From contig NZ_AAVU01000048.1 in assembly GCF_000169095.1 (NCBI RefSeq), positions 1-52,818 of the forward strand: DNA of 52,818 nucleotides, written 5' to 3'. This DNA comes from Lyngbya sp. PCC 8106 (GTDB lineage: Bacteria; Cyanobacteriota; Cyanobacteriia; Cyanobacteriales; Microcoleaceae). How positions within the stretch are numbered: position 1 is the stretch's first letter; each line of letters begins with the position of its first letter. The notes beneath the pieces were generated by a model. It was not told where the DNA came from. It ran no database searches and worked only from the letters and a program-made list of their open reading frames with translations. Position numbers and translations under genes: made by a program. Positions 24,587 to 33,162 of this stretch are shown in pieces.

Positions 24587-26029
24587 TTATTGTTGGGCTT
24601 CTACAGGACGTTCATCGGGCATAAATTCTCCGGGTTCAGTCTTTAATGGGGGTTGTTCTTCCATTCCCGGAAGTGGCAGGTTAAAATCAGGCCCTTTTCT
24701 AATAATTCGACTGCCAAAATAAAACGCCGCAAATAATAGAATAGCGTAGACCGTTGCAAAGAGTGTTAATGTGGTTAAAACATCTCCGGGCGGTAAATTA
24801 GAAACTGCATCTTCTGTGCGAATATAGTTATAAACTGTCCAGGGTTGACGCCCAACACAACGCACTGTCCAGCCACATTCTACAGCAATATATCCTAACG
24901 GTGCCGCTAATATCCAGCCCCACATTAACCAAGGTTGTTGAGTTATCTTTTCAGGGGAAAATTGACCCCGTAGCCATTGAATTACACTGACTAACATTAA
25001 GCCCGCAAAATAGAAGCCAATGGCAATCATTATGCGGAAACTGTAATAAATTAATCCCAATAAATGGGGGCGATTTTCTGGCGGCCATTCTTTTAACCCT
25101 TGCACGGGTTCAGAGAGTTCTTTTTTGAATTCAAGAATGTAGCCTAAAGCATTCGGAAACTTGACTTCCCAATCATTTTGTTGCGTTTTTTCATTGGGAA
25201 TGGCAAGCATACTCCAGTCGGCTGAAACCCCTGCGGGAATCGTTTCCCATTGGGCTTCCATTGCCGCTAATTTTGTGGGTTGAAAATGATAAACCTGTTC
25301 ACCACTAAGGTGTCCGATATAGAGTTGTAGCGGGGCGATAATAATGGCTGCGGCTAAGGCAATTTTGAGGGATGTTCCGAAGAACGCTTCATGGCGTTTT
25401 TTGAGAATATACCAAGCACTAATTCCTCCAATTACAAATAATGTGGTTTCCCAAGTTGCGAATACCATGTGTAAAACACTATTGGGCATATAGGGGTTAA
25501 AAATGGCTTGAAAATAATCTTTGACAACAAATTCACCCTCAATAAATTCAACCCCTGTGGGATTTTGTAACCAAGAATTCGCCACTAAAATCCAAAAACT
25601 GGATAAATTTGCCCCAAATGCAACTAGAATTGTTGCCATGTAGTGAATGTAGGGGTTAACTCGTTGCCAACCAAACACCATAATTCCTAAAAAAGCGGCT
25701 TCTAACATAAATGCCATTGACGCTTCAAAGCCGATAATACTCCCAAAAAAGTTGCCAATGGCTTCAGAAAGGGGCGCCCAGTTAGTTCCGAATTGAAACT
25801 CCATCGGAATTCCACTGGCGACACCAATACCAAAATTGAGAATGTAGAGTTTTGCCCAAAAACGGGCATGATAATAATATTGAGGATTGCGAGTTTTCAG
25901 CCAAAGTCCTTCTACAATAACCAGATAAACTCCCATTCCTGTAGTCAAGATAGGCCACAGCATATGGAAGATTGCAGTTAACGCAAACTGCATTCGTGAA
26001 AGAACCAGTGTATTCGACAAAAATTCCAT
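24587..26029 (-). CDS. cydA: Cytochrome bd quinol oxidase subunit I
   Basis: A 480-residue heme-bearing subunit oxidising plastoquinol and reducing O2 without proton pumping. The start at 26029 is chosen because AAGG lies just upstream and the protein then begins MEFLSNTLVLSRMQFALTA as in the family; an upstream in-frame start at 26137 adds unlikely sequence. Heme ligands are His22 (b595), His187 and Met334 (SFRIM; b558), with Glu102 and Glu110 of the proton path (FEASMAFMLEA) and the GRQPW motif near 396. The Q-loop region is shorter than in E. coli (total 480 against 522). It forms an operon with cydB. Confidence 0.96.
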   Translation of the reverse strand: MEFLSNTLVLSRMQFALTAIFHMLWPILTTGMGVYLVIVEGLWLKTRNPQYYYHARFWAKLYILNFGIGVASGIPMEFQFGTNWAPLSEAIGNFFGSIIGFEASMAFMLEAAFLGIMVFGWQRVNPYIHYMATILVAFGANLSSFWILVANSWLQNPTGVEFIEGEFVVKDYFQAIFNPYMPNSVLHMVFATWETTLFVIGGISAWYILKKRHEAFFGTSLKIALAAAIIIAPLQLYIGHLSGEQVYHFQPTKLAAMEAQWETIPAGVSADWSMLAIPNEKTQQNDWEVKFPNALGYILEFKKELSEPVQGLKEWPPENRPHLLGLIYYSFRIMIAIGFYFAGLMLVSVIQWLRGQFSPEKITQQPWLMWGWILAAPLGYIAVECGWTVRCVGRQPWTVYNYIRTEDAVSNLPPGDVLTTLTLFATVYAILLFAAFYFGSRIIRKGPDFNLPLPGMEEQPPLKTEPGEFMPDERPVEAQQ

Positions 26030-26137
26030 AAAGACCTTAATCGGTGAGGACTGAATAGCTATTTTAGGGTAGCCACAACCGACCCTGTTTGTGAACTCTA
26101 GTGACCTAGATAGCAAGATTGGTCGAAAACAGGCCAT

Positions 26138-27053
26138 GAATGGCTACATTTTTACCATTAACTCTATGACTTATTGTCCGGGGTGACTTTAGTTTTTCTT
26201 CAGATTTTGAGTAAATTGATTTTAGTTTAATTGCTGAAAAGCTTTGCTATAGAAGCACTTGAGGAAACTGTACCTGCACAGTCCTGAGTATATTTAGACT
26301 GAAGTTTGTATATAGAGTCTTGCTGTTGATTTTGAGGGGTTTCTCTGAAGTTAAGGGTGAGTTTGCAGCAGTCTCCATTAACGACTTATTTAACCCGAGG
26401 AATAATTTTGGGGGTTTTAAGTTCAATTAAAATTGAATTGTGTATTTGAATAACTTGAGGGGGTTTGATTCAATTGCCAAAAAACAACAGGTTCAATTAA
26501 AATCTGTTTAGGGATTGGATTTTAGAACTCAATTTAGATCAGCTTCAAGTTAAAATGATCCCCATATTCTATTCAATAGAAACAACTTCAACAAAATTCT
26601 ATCGTTTTCAGAAGTTTATCGTTCGTCAAAGCCGACTCAATCTTCTCGAATGGGGTCAGGGGCGAGTCAGAACCTATCCTCTGTGAATGAATTTTTAGCC
26701 AGACTCGTTCGTAGATCCGGATTCTGTGCCACAATTAACTTAAACGCTCTGTTGTGCTAAAGCACAGTCTATGTCTAGTGCATAGTGATCAATGACTAGG
26801 TTCTGCGACACTAAGCTTGATTTTGACAAGGTTACATCAATTGGATAAGAAGTGAGAAAAGTACCAGAAACTAATTTAAAATATATCTATAGACTCTCAA
26901 TCTCATTCTTATTTTTTTATCAAAAACCTCTGTTTTTTCCTGAGAGAATCATTCTCTTAAATGGGAAAAATGTGAATTTAAAATCAGAACCTTATTCCCA
27001 TTGACTGCTGTTGAATTTGATAAAACCGATTATTTTAGACGCTAAACCCTCCT
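26138..27053. other. 916-base gene-free region between divergent cydA and a kinase gene
   Basis: No convincing gene. It holds two short palindromes, TTCAATTAAAATTGAA (26422-26437) and TGTGCTAAAGCACA (26753-26766), and a direct repeat GTTCAATTAAAAT at 26421 and 26491. Promoters for cydAB (leftward) and the kinase (rightward) must lie here, but none stands out. A 43-codon frame at 26555-26686 lacks support. Confidence 0.55.
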
Positions 27054-29228
27054 ATGCAAATGATTGGTCAACTTTTAGATAGACGGTATCGCATTGTTCA
27101 AATACTAAGTTCAGGGGCATTTGGACAAACTTATCTTGCGGCTGATACTCGTCGCCCAGGTCATCCTCAATGTGTGGTTAAACAGCTTCGTCCTCCGAAT
27201 AATAATTCTAAAATTCTGAAAACCGCGTTACGATTATTTGAAAAAGAAGCAGAAATTTTAGAAAAATTAGGACGACACGATCAAATTCCTTTACTTTTAG
27301 CCTACTTTAAAGAAAACAATCATTTCTACTTAGTAGAAGAATATATCGAAGGACATTCTCTTTCAAAAGAACTGGTTCCGGGTACTCCTTGGCCAGAAGA
27401 AAGAGTAATCAAGTTATTAGAACAAATATTAGAAATTATGCTCTTTGTTCATGAACAAGGAGTCATTCATCGAGATGTTAATCCTTCTAATATTATTCGT
27501 CGTCGTTCAGATAAAAAATTAGTTTTAATTGACTTTGGTTCAGTCAAAGAAGTGAGTCATCAATTCTTAAATGGGAACAATCAATCCATGCGGACGATTG
27601 CGACTGGAACCCCGTCTTATATGCCGATTGAACAGTTTCAAGGTAATCCTCAATATAATAGTGATCTGTATGCAGTGGGAATGATTGCTATTCAAGCCAT
27701 TACCGGGTTAGAAGCTTCAGATTTACCCAAACTTCAAGATCCAAATCTTTCTAACCCAGATGATATAACGTGGCGAAATCGCGCTCGGGTCAGTGCAGGT
27801 TTAGCAAAAATTATTGATAAAATGGTGCATCATTATCATGGAAAACGTTATCTAGCTTGTAGTGATGTAATCTCAGATTTAAGGAAAATAACCGGACGAT
27901 CTGATTTTACTTATATTCCCAATTCAGTTTCTTTAAATCCCGATCAAAAAATTACTAATTGGGGAAAAATTGTCGGATTGACAGCAACGAGCTTAGTCGG
28001 ATTATTAGTAATTTTTGGATTAATTAAAGTCTTTAATCGTCCAGACCCTATCAAAGCACAAGTTGCTTTCTCTCAAGGCGTAGAAAAGCTAGAAAAAGGG
28101 AATCCTAAAGCAGCAGTGAGAACCCTAACTCAAGCCATCAACTATAATTCAGACAATCCTGAAGCCTACCATCAACGGGGAAATGCCTACTATGATCTCG
28201 AACAATATCAAAACGCGATCGAAGATTATACTCAAGCCATTCAACTCAATCCCAACTACACTAATGCTTATTTTAATCGCGGACTAGCCCGTTATGATGC
28301 TCAAGATTTATCAGGCGCGATCGCTGACTATTCTAAAGTCATCGAGTTAGAACCGACTGATGTTGATGCTTATTATAAACGAGGACTTGCTCACTACGCC
28401 CTCGAAGATTATCAAAAGGCTATCGAAGACTATAGCGAAGTCATTCGGATACAATCCGATCATCCTCTGGCTTATCGTTCCCGAGGAATAGCCCGAGTTA
28501 ATTCAGGGGATTTACAAGGGGGATTAGCCGATTATACCCAAGCTATTCGACTTGATTCTAAAAATATTTTAGCCTACTATGATCGCGGTCGAACACGCTT
28601 TCATTTAGGGGATTATCAAGGCGCCCTGGCAGATTATGATCGGGTGATTGAACTGCAACCTGATAACAGTTTTGTTTACGGAAATCGCTGTAGTACCCAA
28701 ATTAATTTAAGCAAACATCAAGCTGCTATCGATGATTGTACCAAAGCAATACAACTCGAACCGAACGCTGTAGCTTATAATAATCGCTGTGTTGCTTATT
28801 TGAATATATCTGAACTTGACAAGGCTTTAGCGGACTGTACCAAAGCCATTGAACTCACACCAACCGATCACAAAGCTTATAGTAATCGGGGTATGGTTCA
28901 AGTTGCCCAACAAGATTTTCAAGCAGCAATTGCCGACTATACAAAAGCGATTGAACTGAACCCAAATGATGCTCAATCTTACAGCAATCGCGCGACTACC
29001 TACTATGAACTTCAAGATTATAATCAGGCGATCGCAGATTATGTTCAAGCTATTCGTCTCAAACCCGATTATCCCAATGCCTACTACGGACGAGGAATTG
29101 TGCGAGTTGCTTTAGGGGATAAAAGCGGTGCAATTAATGATTTTCGTACTGCCGGACAACTTTATTTAGAACAGGGATTAACTGGAGGATATCGAGATGC
29201 TCAATATCAAATTCAACAGTTACAATAA
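27054..29228 (+). CDS. Ser/Thr protein kinase with C-terminal TPR repeats
   Basis: A 724-residue, single-pass membrane signalling kinase. The kinase domain is at about 10-280: glycine loop SSGAFGQTY, Lys43 in VVK, HRDVNPSN (139-146) and DFG (160-162), then GTPSYMPIEQF. The lysine of the usual HRDxKxxN is Asn143, a known variation in cyanobacterial kinases whose effect is unclear. A transmembrane helix follows (about 306-327). About ten to eleven TPR units run from 335 to 715 (AYxxRGxAxYxLxDYQxAIxDYxxAI pattern), probably outside the membrane or in the periplasm, for protein binding. Start may be the second Met (MIGQLLDRRYRI). The partner is unknown. Confidence 0.93.
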   Translation: MQMIGQLLDRRYRIVQILSSGAFGQTYLAADTRRPGHPQCVVKQLRPPNNNSKILKTALRLFEKEAEILEKLGRHDQIPLLLAYFKENNHFYLVEEYIEGHSLSKELVPGTPWPEERVIKLLEQILEIMLFVHEQGVIHRDVNPSNIIRRRSDKKLVLIDFGSVKEVSHQFLNGNNQSMRTIATGTPSYMPIEQFQGNPQYNSDLYAVGMIAIQAITGLEASDLPKLQDPNLSNPDDITWRNRARVSAGLAKIIDKMVHHYHGKRYLACSDVISDLRKITGRSDFTYIPNSVSLNPDQKITNWGKIVGLTATSLVGLLVIFGLIKVFNRPDPIKAQVAFSQGVEKLEKGNPKAAVRTLTQAINYNSDNPEAYHQRGNAYYDLEQYQNAIEDYTQAIQLNPNYTNAYFNRGLARYDAQDLSGAIADYSKVIELEPTDVDAYYKRGLAHYALEDYQKAIEDYSEVIRIQSDHPLAYRSRGIARVNSGDLQGGLADYTQAIRLDSKNILAYYDRGRTRFHLGDYQGALADYDRVIELQPDNSFVYGNRCSTQINLSKHQAAIDDCTKAIQLEPNAVAYNNRCVAYLNISELDKALADCTKAIELTPTDHKAYSNRGMVQVAQQDFQAAIADYTKAIELNPNDAQSYSNRATTYYELQDYNQAIADYVQAIRLKPDYPNAYYGRGIVRVALGDKSGAINDFRTAGQLYLEQGLTGGYRDAQYQIQQLQ

Positions 29229-29246
29229 ACGGATAAACTGATGCTT

Positions 29247-29277
29247 TTGTGATGTTCAATCGGGAAATTGATCACAA
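29247..29277. terminator. Hairpin between convergent kinase and GDT1 genes
   Basis: TTGTGAT (29247-29253) pairs with ATCACAA (29271-29277), and inner bases TTCAAT/ATTGA extend the pairing. There is no T-run, so this is a possible but not typical two-way terminator. Confidence 0.35.
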
Positions 29278-29302
29278 ATCCCGATCCGGATGGTTCTGAT
29301 CA

Positions 29303-29740
29303 TCAGAAGTTAAAAACTTCCCAAAACAACAAACCTGAAATCACCAGTAAACTGATTCCGGCTGCCCGTTCGAGGGTTTTGGGTTCAATACGACTGGCTA
29401 ACCATCGCCCGACTAAAACCCCGAGTAAACTGGTGAGAACCAAGGCGCTTCCGGCACCTGCAAAAACAACCCAAGGCTGATGAGATTCTGCTGTCATTAA
29501 CAGCGTTGTCAATTGAGTTTTATCACCAATTTCTGCAAGAAAAATTGTTACAAAAGTAGACGCAAAAATTGCCCAAGCATTTTTAGGTTTGCGAGGCTGA
29601 TTCGGTTGGGGAATCGGAGAGTCTTGAACAAGAGATGATGTTGGTTCGGTTGTTTCCTTGATCGGGAGTTCAGGAGAACTCTCATTAGAGAAGTTTGAGG
29701 GTGGCTTAGACGAAGGGAATAACTCAGAAGATGGTGTCAC
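29303..29740 (-). CDS. Half-size GDT1/TMEM165 (UPF0016) family membrane protein
   Basis: A 145-residue protein. A proline/serine-rich N-terminal tail (1-52) is followed by three helices carrying one copy of the family motif ExGDKT (Glu70-Thr75, LAEIGDKTQL). The family moves Mn2+, Ca2+ or H+ across membranes; Synechocystis Mnx exports Mn from the cytoplasm. Full proteins have two such three-helix halves, and split forms occur as two neighbouring genes. Only one half is present here, so it should function as a homodimer or with a partner encoded elsewhere. It is convergent with the kinase gene. Confidence 0.85.
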   Translation of the reverse strand: MTPSSELFPSSKPPSNFSNESSPELPIKETTEPTSSLVQDSPIPQPNQPRKPKNAWAIFASTFVTIFLAEIGDKTQLTTLLMTAESHQPWVVFAGAGSALVLTSLLGVLVGRWLASRIEPKTLERAAGISLLVISGLLFWEVFNF

Positions 29741-29819
29741 AGTTTATCAAAAAATAGTCTGTTCTACTGATTCAATCATAATCTTTTCATATTGGCCCCA
29801 AAGATGCAAGCCTATCGGT

Positions 29820-30197
29820 TCAAGAGGTGATATTTTCGGGGTCTTCACAAAAGCCCACCTGATCATTATACTGCTTCATTTCAGTTGAGTCAGCCCCATA
29901 AACCCCTTCAATTTGCTGCTGACAACAATCGATCGCAAAGTCGTTCAACTCTGGAGGTTCTATGCCGAACATTTCTGTAAACACTTCCGGCTGAACTCGA
30001 CAGAAGCGAGGACGGTTAGAGTAGATGCTACATTCTCGGTTTTGGGAATCATAGTGAATGCACCATCCATCTTCTCCGACTAAACTCAAATACAATTCTA
30101 ACTCCTCTGAGCCGAGATATTCATCTAATTCTGGACGTTCTGAGGGTTCGAGATAACAGCAAGCCCCACAGTTTTTAACACATTGCCAAGTTGCCAT
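29820..30197 (-). CDS. YkgJ-family cysteine-cluster protein
   Basis: A 125-residue soluble protein of the YkgJ (UPF0153) family, thought to bind zinc or an iron-sulfur cluster. The N-terminal cluster is C6xxxC10xxC13C14 (CVKNCGACC), with further cysteines in GWCIHYD, ECSIY, RFCRVQ, DCC and GFC. The acidic stretch ERPELDEYLGSEELELY lies between. Biochemical role unknown. It follows Ycf66 on the same strand by 34 bases, so the two may be cotranscribed. Confidence 0.88.
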   Translation of the reverse strand: MATWQCVKNCGACCYLEPSERPELDEYLGSEELELYLSLVGEDGWCIHYDSQNRECSIYSNRPRFCRVQPEVFTEMFGIEPPELNDFAIDCCQQQIEGVYGADSTEMKQYNDQVGFCEDPENITS

Positions 30198-30231
30198 AAT
30201 AATTGATTAAAATTAAGGATGTTTTCAACGT

Positions 30232-31476
30232 TTAATGTTCGGAGTCGGTTGATTGGTTTTGTTTTTTAGCGGCTTCTTTTAAATCAGGATCAGGAGGATT
30301 AGGCCGCTTCAGATTTTGATTTTCATCGGGGGGCGAGGGATTTGGGTTAGAGGATTCTGAGACGATTTCTTCGGAAGAATCTTCAGAAGCAGATGTCATT
30401 TGTTCAAAGGGAGTGACTGAAGAAATATCCGGTTCAACCGTGACCGTAATTTCTTGAAAATCGTCTTCGGATGGTGTTTCTAATTCCGAGGAAGACTCTA
30501 TTTCTGATTCATAGATTGCTTCTGTTTCTGTTACGGGTGTGGGTTCTGGTTGTTCGGTTTTTGGGGTGATATATTCTTGAGAAACAACAGTTTCTAGAGT
30601 TGGTGTTTCTTCGGTTTCCGGTTCAACTTTGGCTTCTTCTGTTTGATTTTCTGCTGAAGTTTCGACGGGAGAAACAGGAGAAGAAGGTTTGTTTTGACGC
30701 CGATTGAATAAACCTGTAATCGAGCGAAATACTCGTGATAATCGTTTAGGCTGAGATGCAGGGGGTGATGGGGTTTGGGGTTGAGAAATTGTTTCTGTTT
30801 CTTCTTCTATTTGTTCGTCTACTTCATCTTCCCATTCAATTTTTGTTGCCGAAATGGGTTCGGGTTCGGGTTGATAAATGACAGGTTCATCTTCTGATTC
30901 AATTGCTGTTTCAGAAGTCAATTCTGTTTCGGCAGACGGTGAAACTTCTTCAATAACTTCTTCAATAACTTCAGGAATTTCTGAGGGAATTTCTGAGGGA
31001 ATTTCTGAGGAAACCGGAATGTTGGGTTCCGTTGGAACAGTTTCAGGTGGAGATTCAACACCAGCAGGCTCGGGGGGTGTTGGCGGCGCAACGGGGAGAG
31101 CGCCATCTTGGTCAAGATTATCAATTTTGGGGGCAGATATGACCTGGGGTTCCTGGGCTTGAACCGCAAATAAACCCTCGACTTGTTCTTGCAGTTTTGC
31201 GGGAACAGGGGTTTTTTGTGATATCGGCGTTACGACTCGTCGCAAATACAGAGTTTGTAAGCCAAACCAACCCAGTAAGGCAACACTCGCGATTTGACCC
31301 AGGAGGACGGCTCCCGTAATGCGTCCGGCACAGACCCACAAAATCAGTGCATAAAAGAATCCCACGCCACTCCAGAAGAAGTCATTTTTGCGATGAACTT
31401 CTGGAAAAAAGAAGGCGGCCATGTAAACGGCGAAGCTCCCCAAACCAACAGCAATCGCCAGAATATGTGCCAGCAT
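30232..31476 (-). CDS. ycf66: Ycf66-family protein with long acidic tail
   Basis: A 414-residue protein. Residues 1-85 form the conserved Ycf66 membrane part with about three helices (ILAIAVGLGSFAVYMAAFFF, FFWSGVGFFYALILWVCAGR, LLGQIASVALLGWFGLQTLY). The rest is a low-complexity Glu/Pro/Ser/Thr tail, much longer than in plastid Ycf66. It includes the tandem SEIPSEIPSEIP (about residues 155-166), encoded by a perfect 12-base repeat, and a basic patch (RLSRVFRSITGLFNRRQNK). Ycf66 is specific to cyanobacteria and plastids; its function is unknown. Confidence 0.9.
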   Translation of the reverse strand: MLAHILAIAVGLGSFAVYMAAFFFPEVHRKNDFFWSGVGFFYALILWVCAGRITGAVLLGQIASVALLGWFGLQTLYLRRVVTPISQKTPVPAKLQEQVEGLFAVQAQEPQVISAPKIDNLDQDGALPVAPPTPPEPAGVESPPETVPTEPNIPVSSEIPSEIPSEIPEVIEEVIEEVSPSAETELTSETAIESEDEPVIYQPEPEPISATKIEWEDEVDEQIEEETETISQPQTPSPPASQPKRLSRVFRSITGLFNRRQNKPSSPVSPVETSAENQTEEAKVEPETEETPTLETVVSQEYITPKTEQPEPTPVTETEAIYESEIESSSELETPSEDDFQEITVTVEPDISSVTPFEQMTSASEDSSEEIVSESSNPNPSPPDENQNLKRPNPPDPDLKEAAKKQNQSTDSEH

Positions 31477-31794
31477 TGTACCCTCCAGCCTATCGACAAA
31501 TCTCTACTGATATATTTTACAGGGCGGAGGTCGCTCCCGTGATCGGTTGATTGAAATAATTTTGTTTTTTTAATAACAATTACGGTGGAGACTCGAATTG
31601 ATTAGATATTATTTCTTTATGTTTGCTCTGAAATCCCCTAAATTGGCGAGGGGTGTGACCTGCATCACAATCAATGCGTTAATTAGGTCATATTGAATAT
31701 TGTGTGAAATCATTTAGAGTTTTCGTGAAATTTTGTATTATCTTTGCATACACCAAAGTTCGGTGCAATAGAACTTTTTTGAGAGGAGTTGATT
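31477..31794. other. 318-base divergent promoter region with CRP-type site
   Basis: Lies between leftward ycf66 and a rightward small ORF. Besides the CRP-consensus site at 31654-31669 it holds a -10-like TATTAT at 31736-31741, about 55 bases before the ORF start, and a second TGTGAAATCATTT half-site near 31702. No gene is seen. Confidence 0.6.
31654..31669. promoter_or_regulatory. CRP/cAMP-receptor consensus operator TGTGA-N6-TCACA
   Basis: TGTGACCTGCATCACA is a perfect match to the TGTGAN6TCACA consensus bound by E. coli CRP and by cyanobacterial SyCRP1. It lies 125 bases upstream of the small ORF at 31795, about 75-90 bases upstream of a likely transcription start if TATTAT at 31736 is the -10, and 178 bases from the ycf66 start. 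Binding is inferred. Confidence 0.6.
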
Positions 31795-31956
31795 ATGTTT
31801 GAAAAACTACTGCTAGCGGCTATCCTCACCCTTTGTCTTTATCTGAATGCAAAGATTGAGTGGTCTAATCCGGTTAATCTCTTACAATTGCGAGTACAAG
31901 CCCATCAAGTGGAACTGTTAAGAATTATGATGTTTCAAAACTTTAATATTCCTTAA
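31795..31956 (+). CDS. 53-residue small membrane-associated protein
   Basis: A short ORF with a strong ribosome-binding site: GAGAGGAG at 31781-31788, 6 bases before ATG. The product begins MFEKLLLAAILTLCLYLNAK, a hydrophobic N-terminal helix that could be a signal peptide or a membrane anchor. An amphipathic helix with LLQLRVQAHQVELLRIMM follows, ending NFNIP. It is the first gene downstream of a CRP-consensus site and lies 214 bases before the EAL gene. The function is unknown. The good translation signal, promoter-like box and clean start make it likely to be real. Confidence 0.65.
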   Translation: MFEKLLLAAILTLCLYLNAKIEWSNPVNLLQLRVQAHQVELLRIMMFQNFNIP

Positions 31957-32170
31957 ACTTGTTTGATTTTGTAGATAGAGACATAGACAACCATTGCAAT
32001 CGCTGAGAAAGGGCAGATTGGCTTAGATTTGCATCGTTTATAGGCTATCATATAAGCCTGATTTATTTTTTAAGAAAACTCTCATATAACGTTCATCGGT
32101 AGCTTACAGTCTAGGGTTAATCTGGAAATAGATCAAAGTTTATACTTTTTTATTTGCAGGAGTGTCAAGA

Positions 32171-33004
32171 ATGGTTTCTATAACCTGGAAAAAACATCGG
32201 ACTTTCTCCCGACCACAGACCCATCAAAATGTTGTTCATTTTTTAAGTGATTGGCAATGGGTTAAGCAAATTAAGCAAGCCTTATCTGAGAATCGTTTTT
32301 GTTTATATCTACAAGAAATTACTCCACTAACAACATTAGATTATCGTCGATTTTCTGAAGTTTTGCTTCGTTTGAGAACAGAGAATAATCAACTCATTTC
32401 ACCTGCTCGTTTTCTGGGTGTTGCGGAACATTATAATCTTAGTTCACAAATTGAACGACGGGTAATTACGACTTTATTTGAACAGTTAGCCCAAGCTCCT
32501 ACTCATATTTTAGAGAATCATCGCTTTTCAATCAACTTATCCCCTGCTTACTTAAGAGATGATCGCTTATTTGAGTATATTCATGCTCAAGTGAGTGAGT
32601 TTGAACTGTCTCCTGATCTGATCTGCTTTGAAATTTCCGAGCGTTTAGCACTGGAAAACTTAAGGCTAGCTTCTGATGTCATTACTGATTTACAAACTCG
32701 CGGTTATTGTTGTGCTTTAGACGATTGTGGCAGCAATATGTCCTCTTTTACTTATCTGAAATATCTTCCTGTTGATTATTTAAAGATTTCCGAACGCTTT
32801 GTCAAAAAGATGGGTCAAGATATTACAGATAAAGCAATTGTAGAACTGATTAACTATCTGGGTCAGAGCATGGGCTTACAGGTGATTGCTAAAGGGGTTG
32901 AAAACGAAGAAATTTTTAATGAAGTAAAAGCATTAGGTTTGGATTATGCTCAGGGTTATTACCTTTCTCAACCTAAAAAGATGAACTTAAGTCGATTGTT
33001 TTAA
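32171..33004 (+). CDS. EAL-domain protein with degenerate active-site residues
   Basis: A 277-residue soluble protein made almost entirely of one EAL domain, the fold of cyclic-di-GMP phosphodiesterases. The ATG at 32171 is preferred because AGGAG ends 8 bases upstream. Kept residues: Glu63 in EVLLR (EVL for EAL), Asn122 (SINLSP), Glu154 (EISE), Asp184-Asp185, Lys205 (DYLKI), Gln261 (QGYYLSQP). Changed: the AEGVE motif reads AKGVE (Lys241 for Glu), and loop 6, usually DDFGTGYSS, reads DDCGSNMSS. Such changes often leave a c-di-GMP-binding but weak or inactive enzyme. There is no sensory or GGDEF domain, so activity must be controlled in trans. Confidence 0.88.
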   Translation: MVSITWKKHRTFSRPQTHQNVVHFLSDWQWVKQIKQALSENRFCLYLQEITPLTTLDYRRFSEVLLRLRTENNQLISPARFLGVAEHYNLSSQIERRVITTLFEQLAQAPTHILENHRFSINLSPAYLRDDRLFEYIHAQVSEFELSPDLICFEISERLALENLRLASDVITDLQTRGYCCALDDCGSNMSSFTYLKYLPVDYLKISERFVKKMGQDITDKAIVELINYLGQSMGLQVIAKGVENEEIFNEVKALGLDYAQGYYLSQPKKMNLSRLF

Positions 33005-33162
33005 AAAGAATAATACAACAAATTTATGTTGTTTTTAAATCATAAAAAATATATAAAAATATCTAAATAACTTGTAATTTTTTGTGATTTTTTTCGACCT
33101 TGATAAAATAATTTGTCGATTTTCTTTTCCCGAAATACAAGTTTAATATCAAAGGATTGATC

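Noticed and set aside
26029..26137. Longer cydA start at 26137
   Set aside because: The extra residues do not resemble CydA and the ATG at 26029 has AAGG upstream and the usual N-terminus.
26555..26686. 43-codon frame starting MIPIFYSIETT in the cydA/kinase intergenic region
   Set aside because: No ribosome-binding site, no promoter and no recognisable protein features.
28090..29200. DNA-level repeats
   Set aside because: They encode TPR units of the kinase and reflect protein repeats, not a mobile or regulatory repeat.
30878..31162. 94-codon Ser/Gly-rich plus-strand frame
   Set aside because: It is the antisense of the low-complexity Ycf66 tail.
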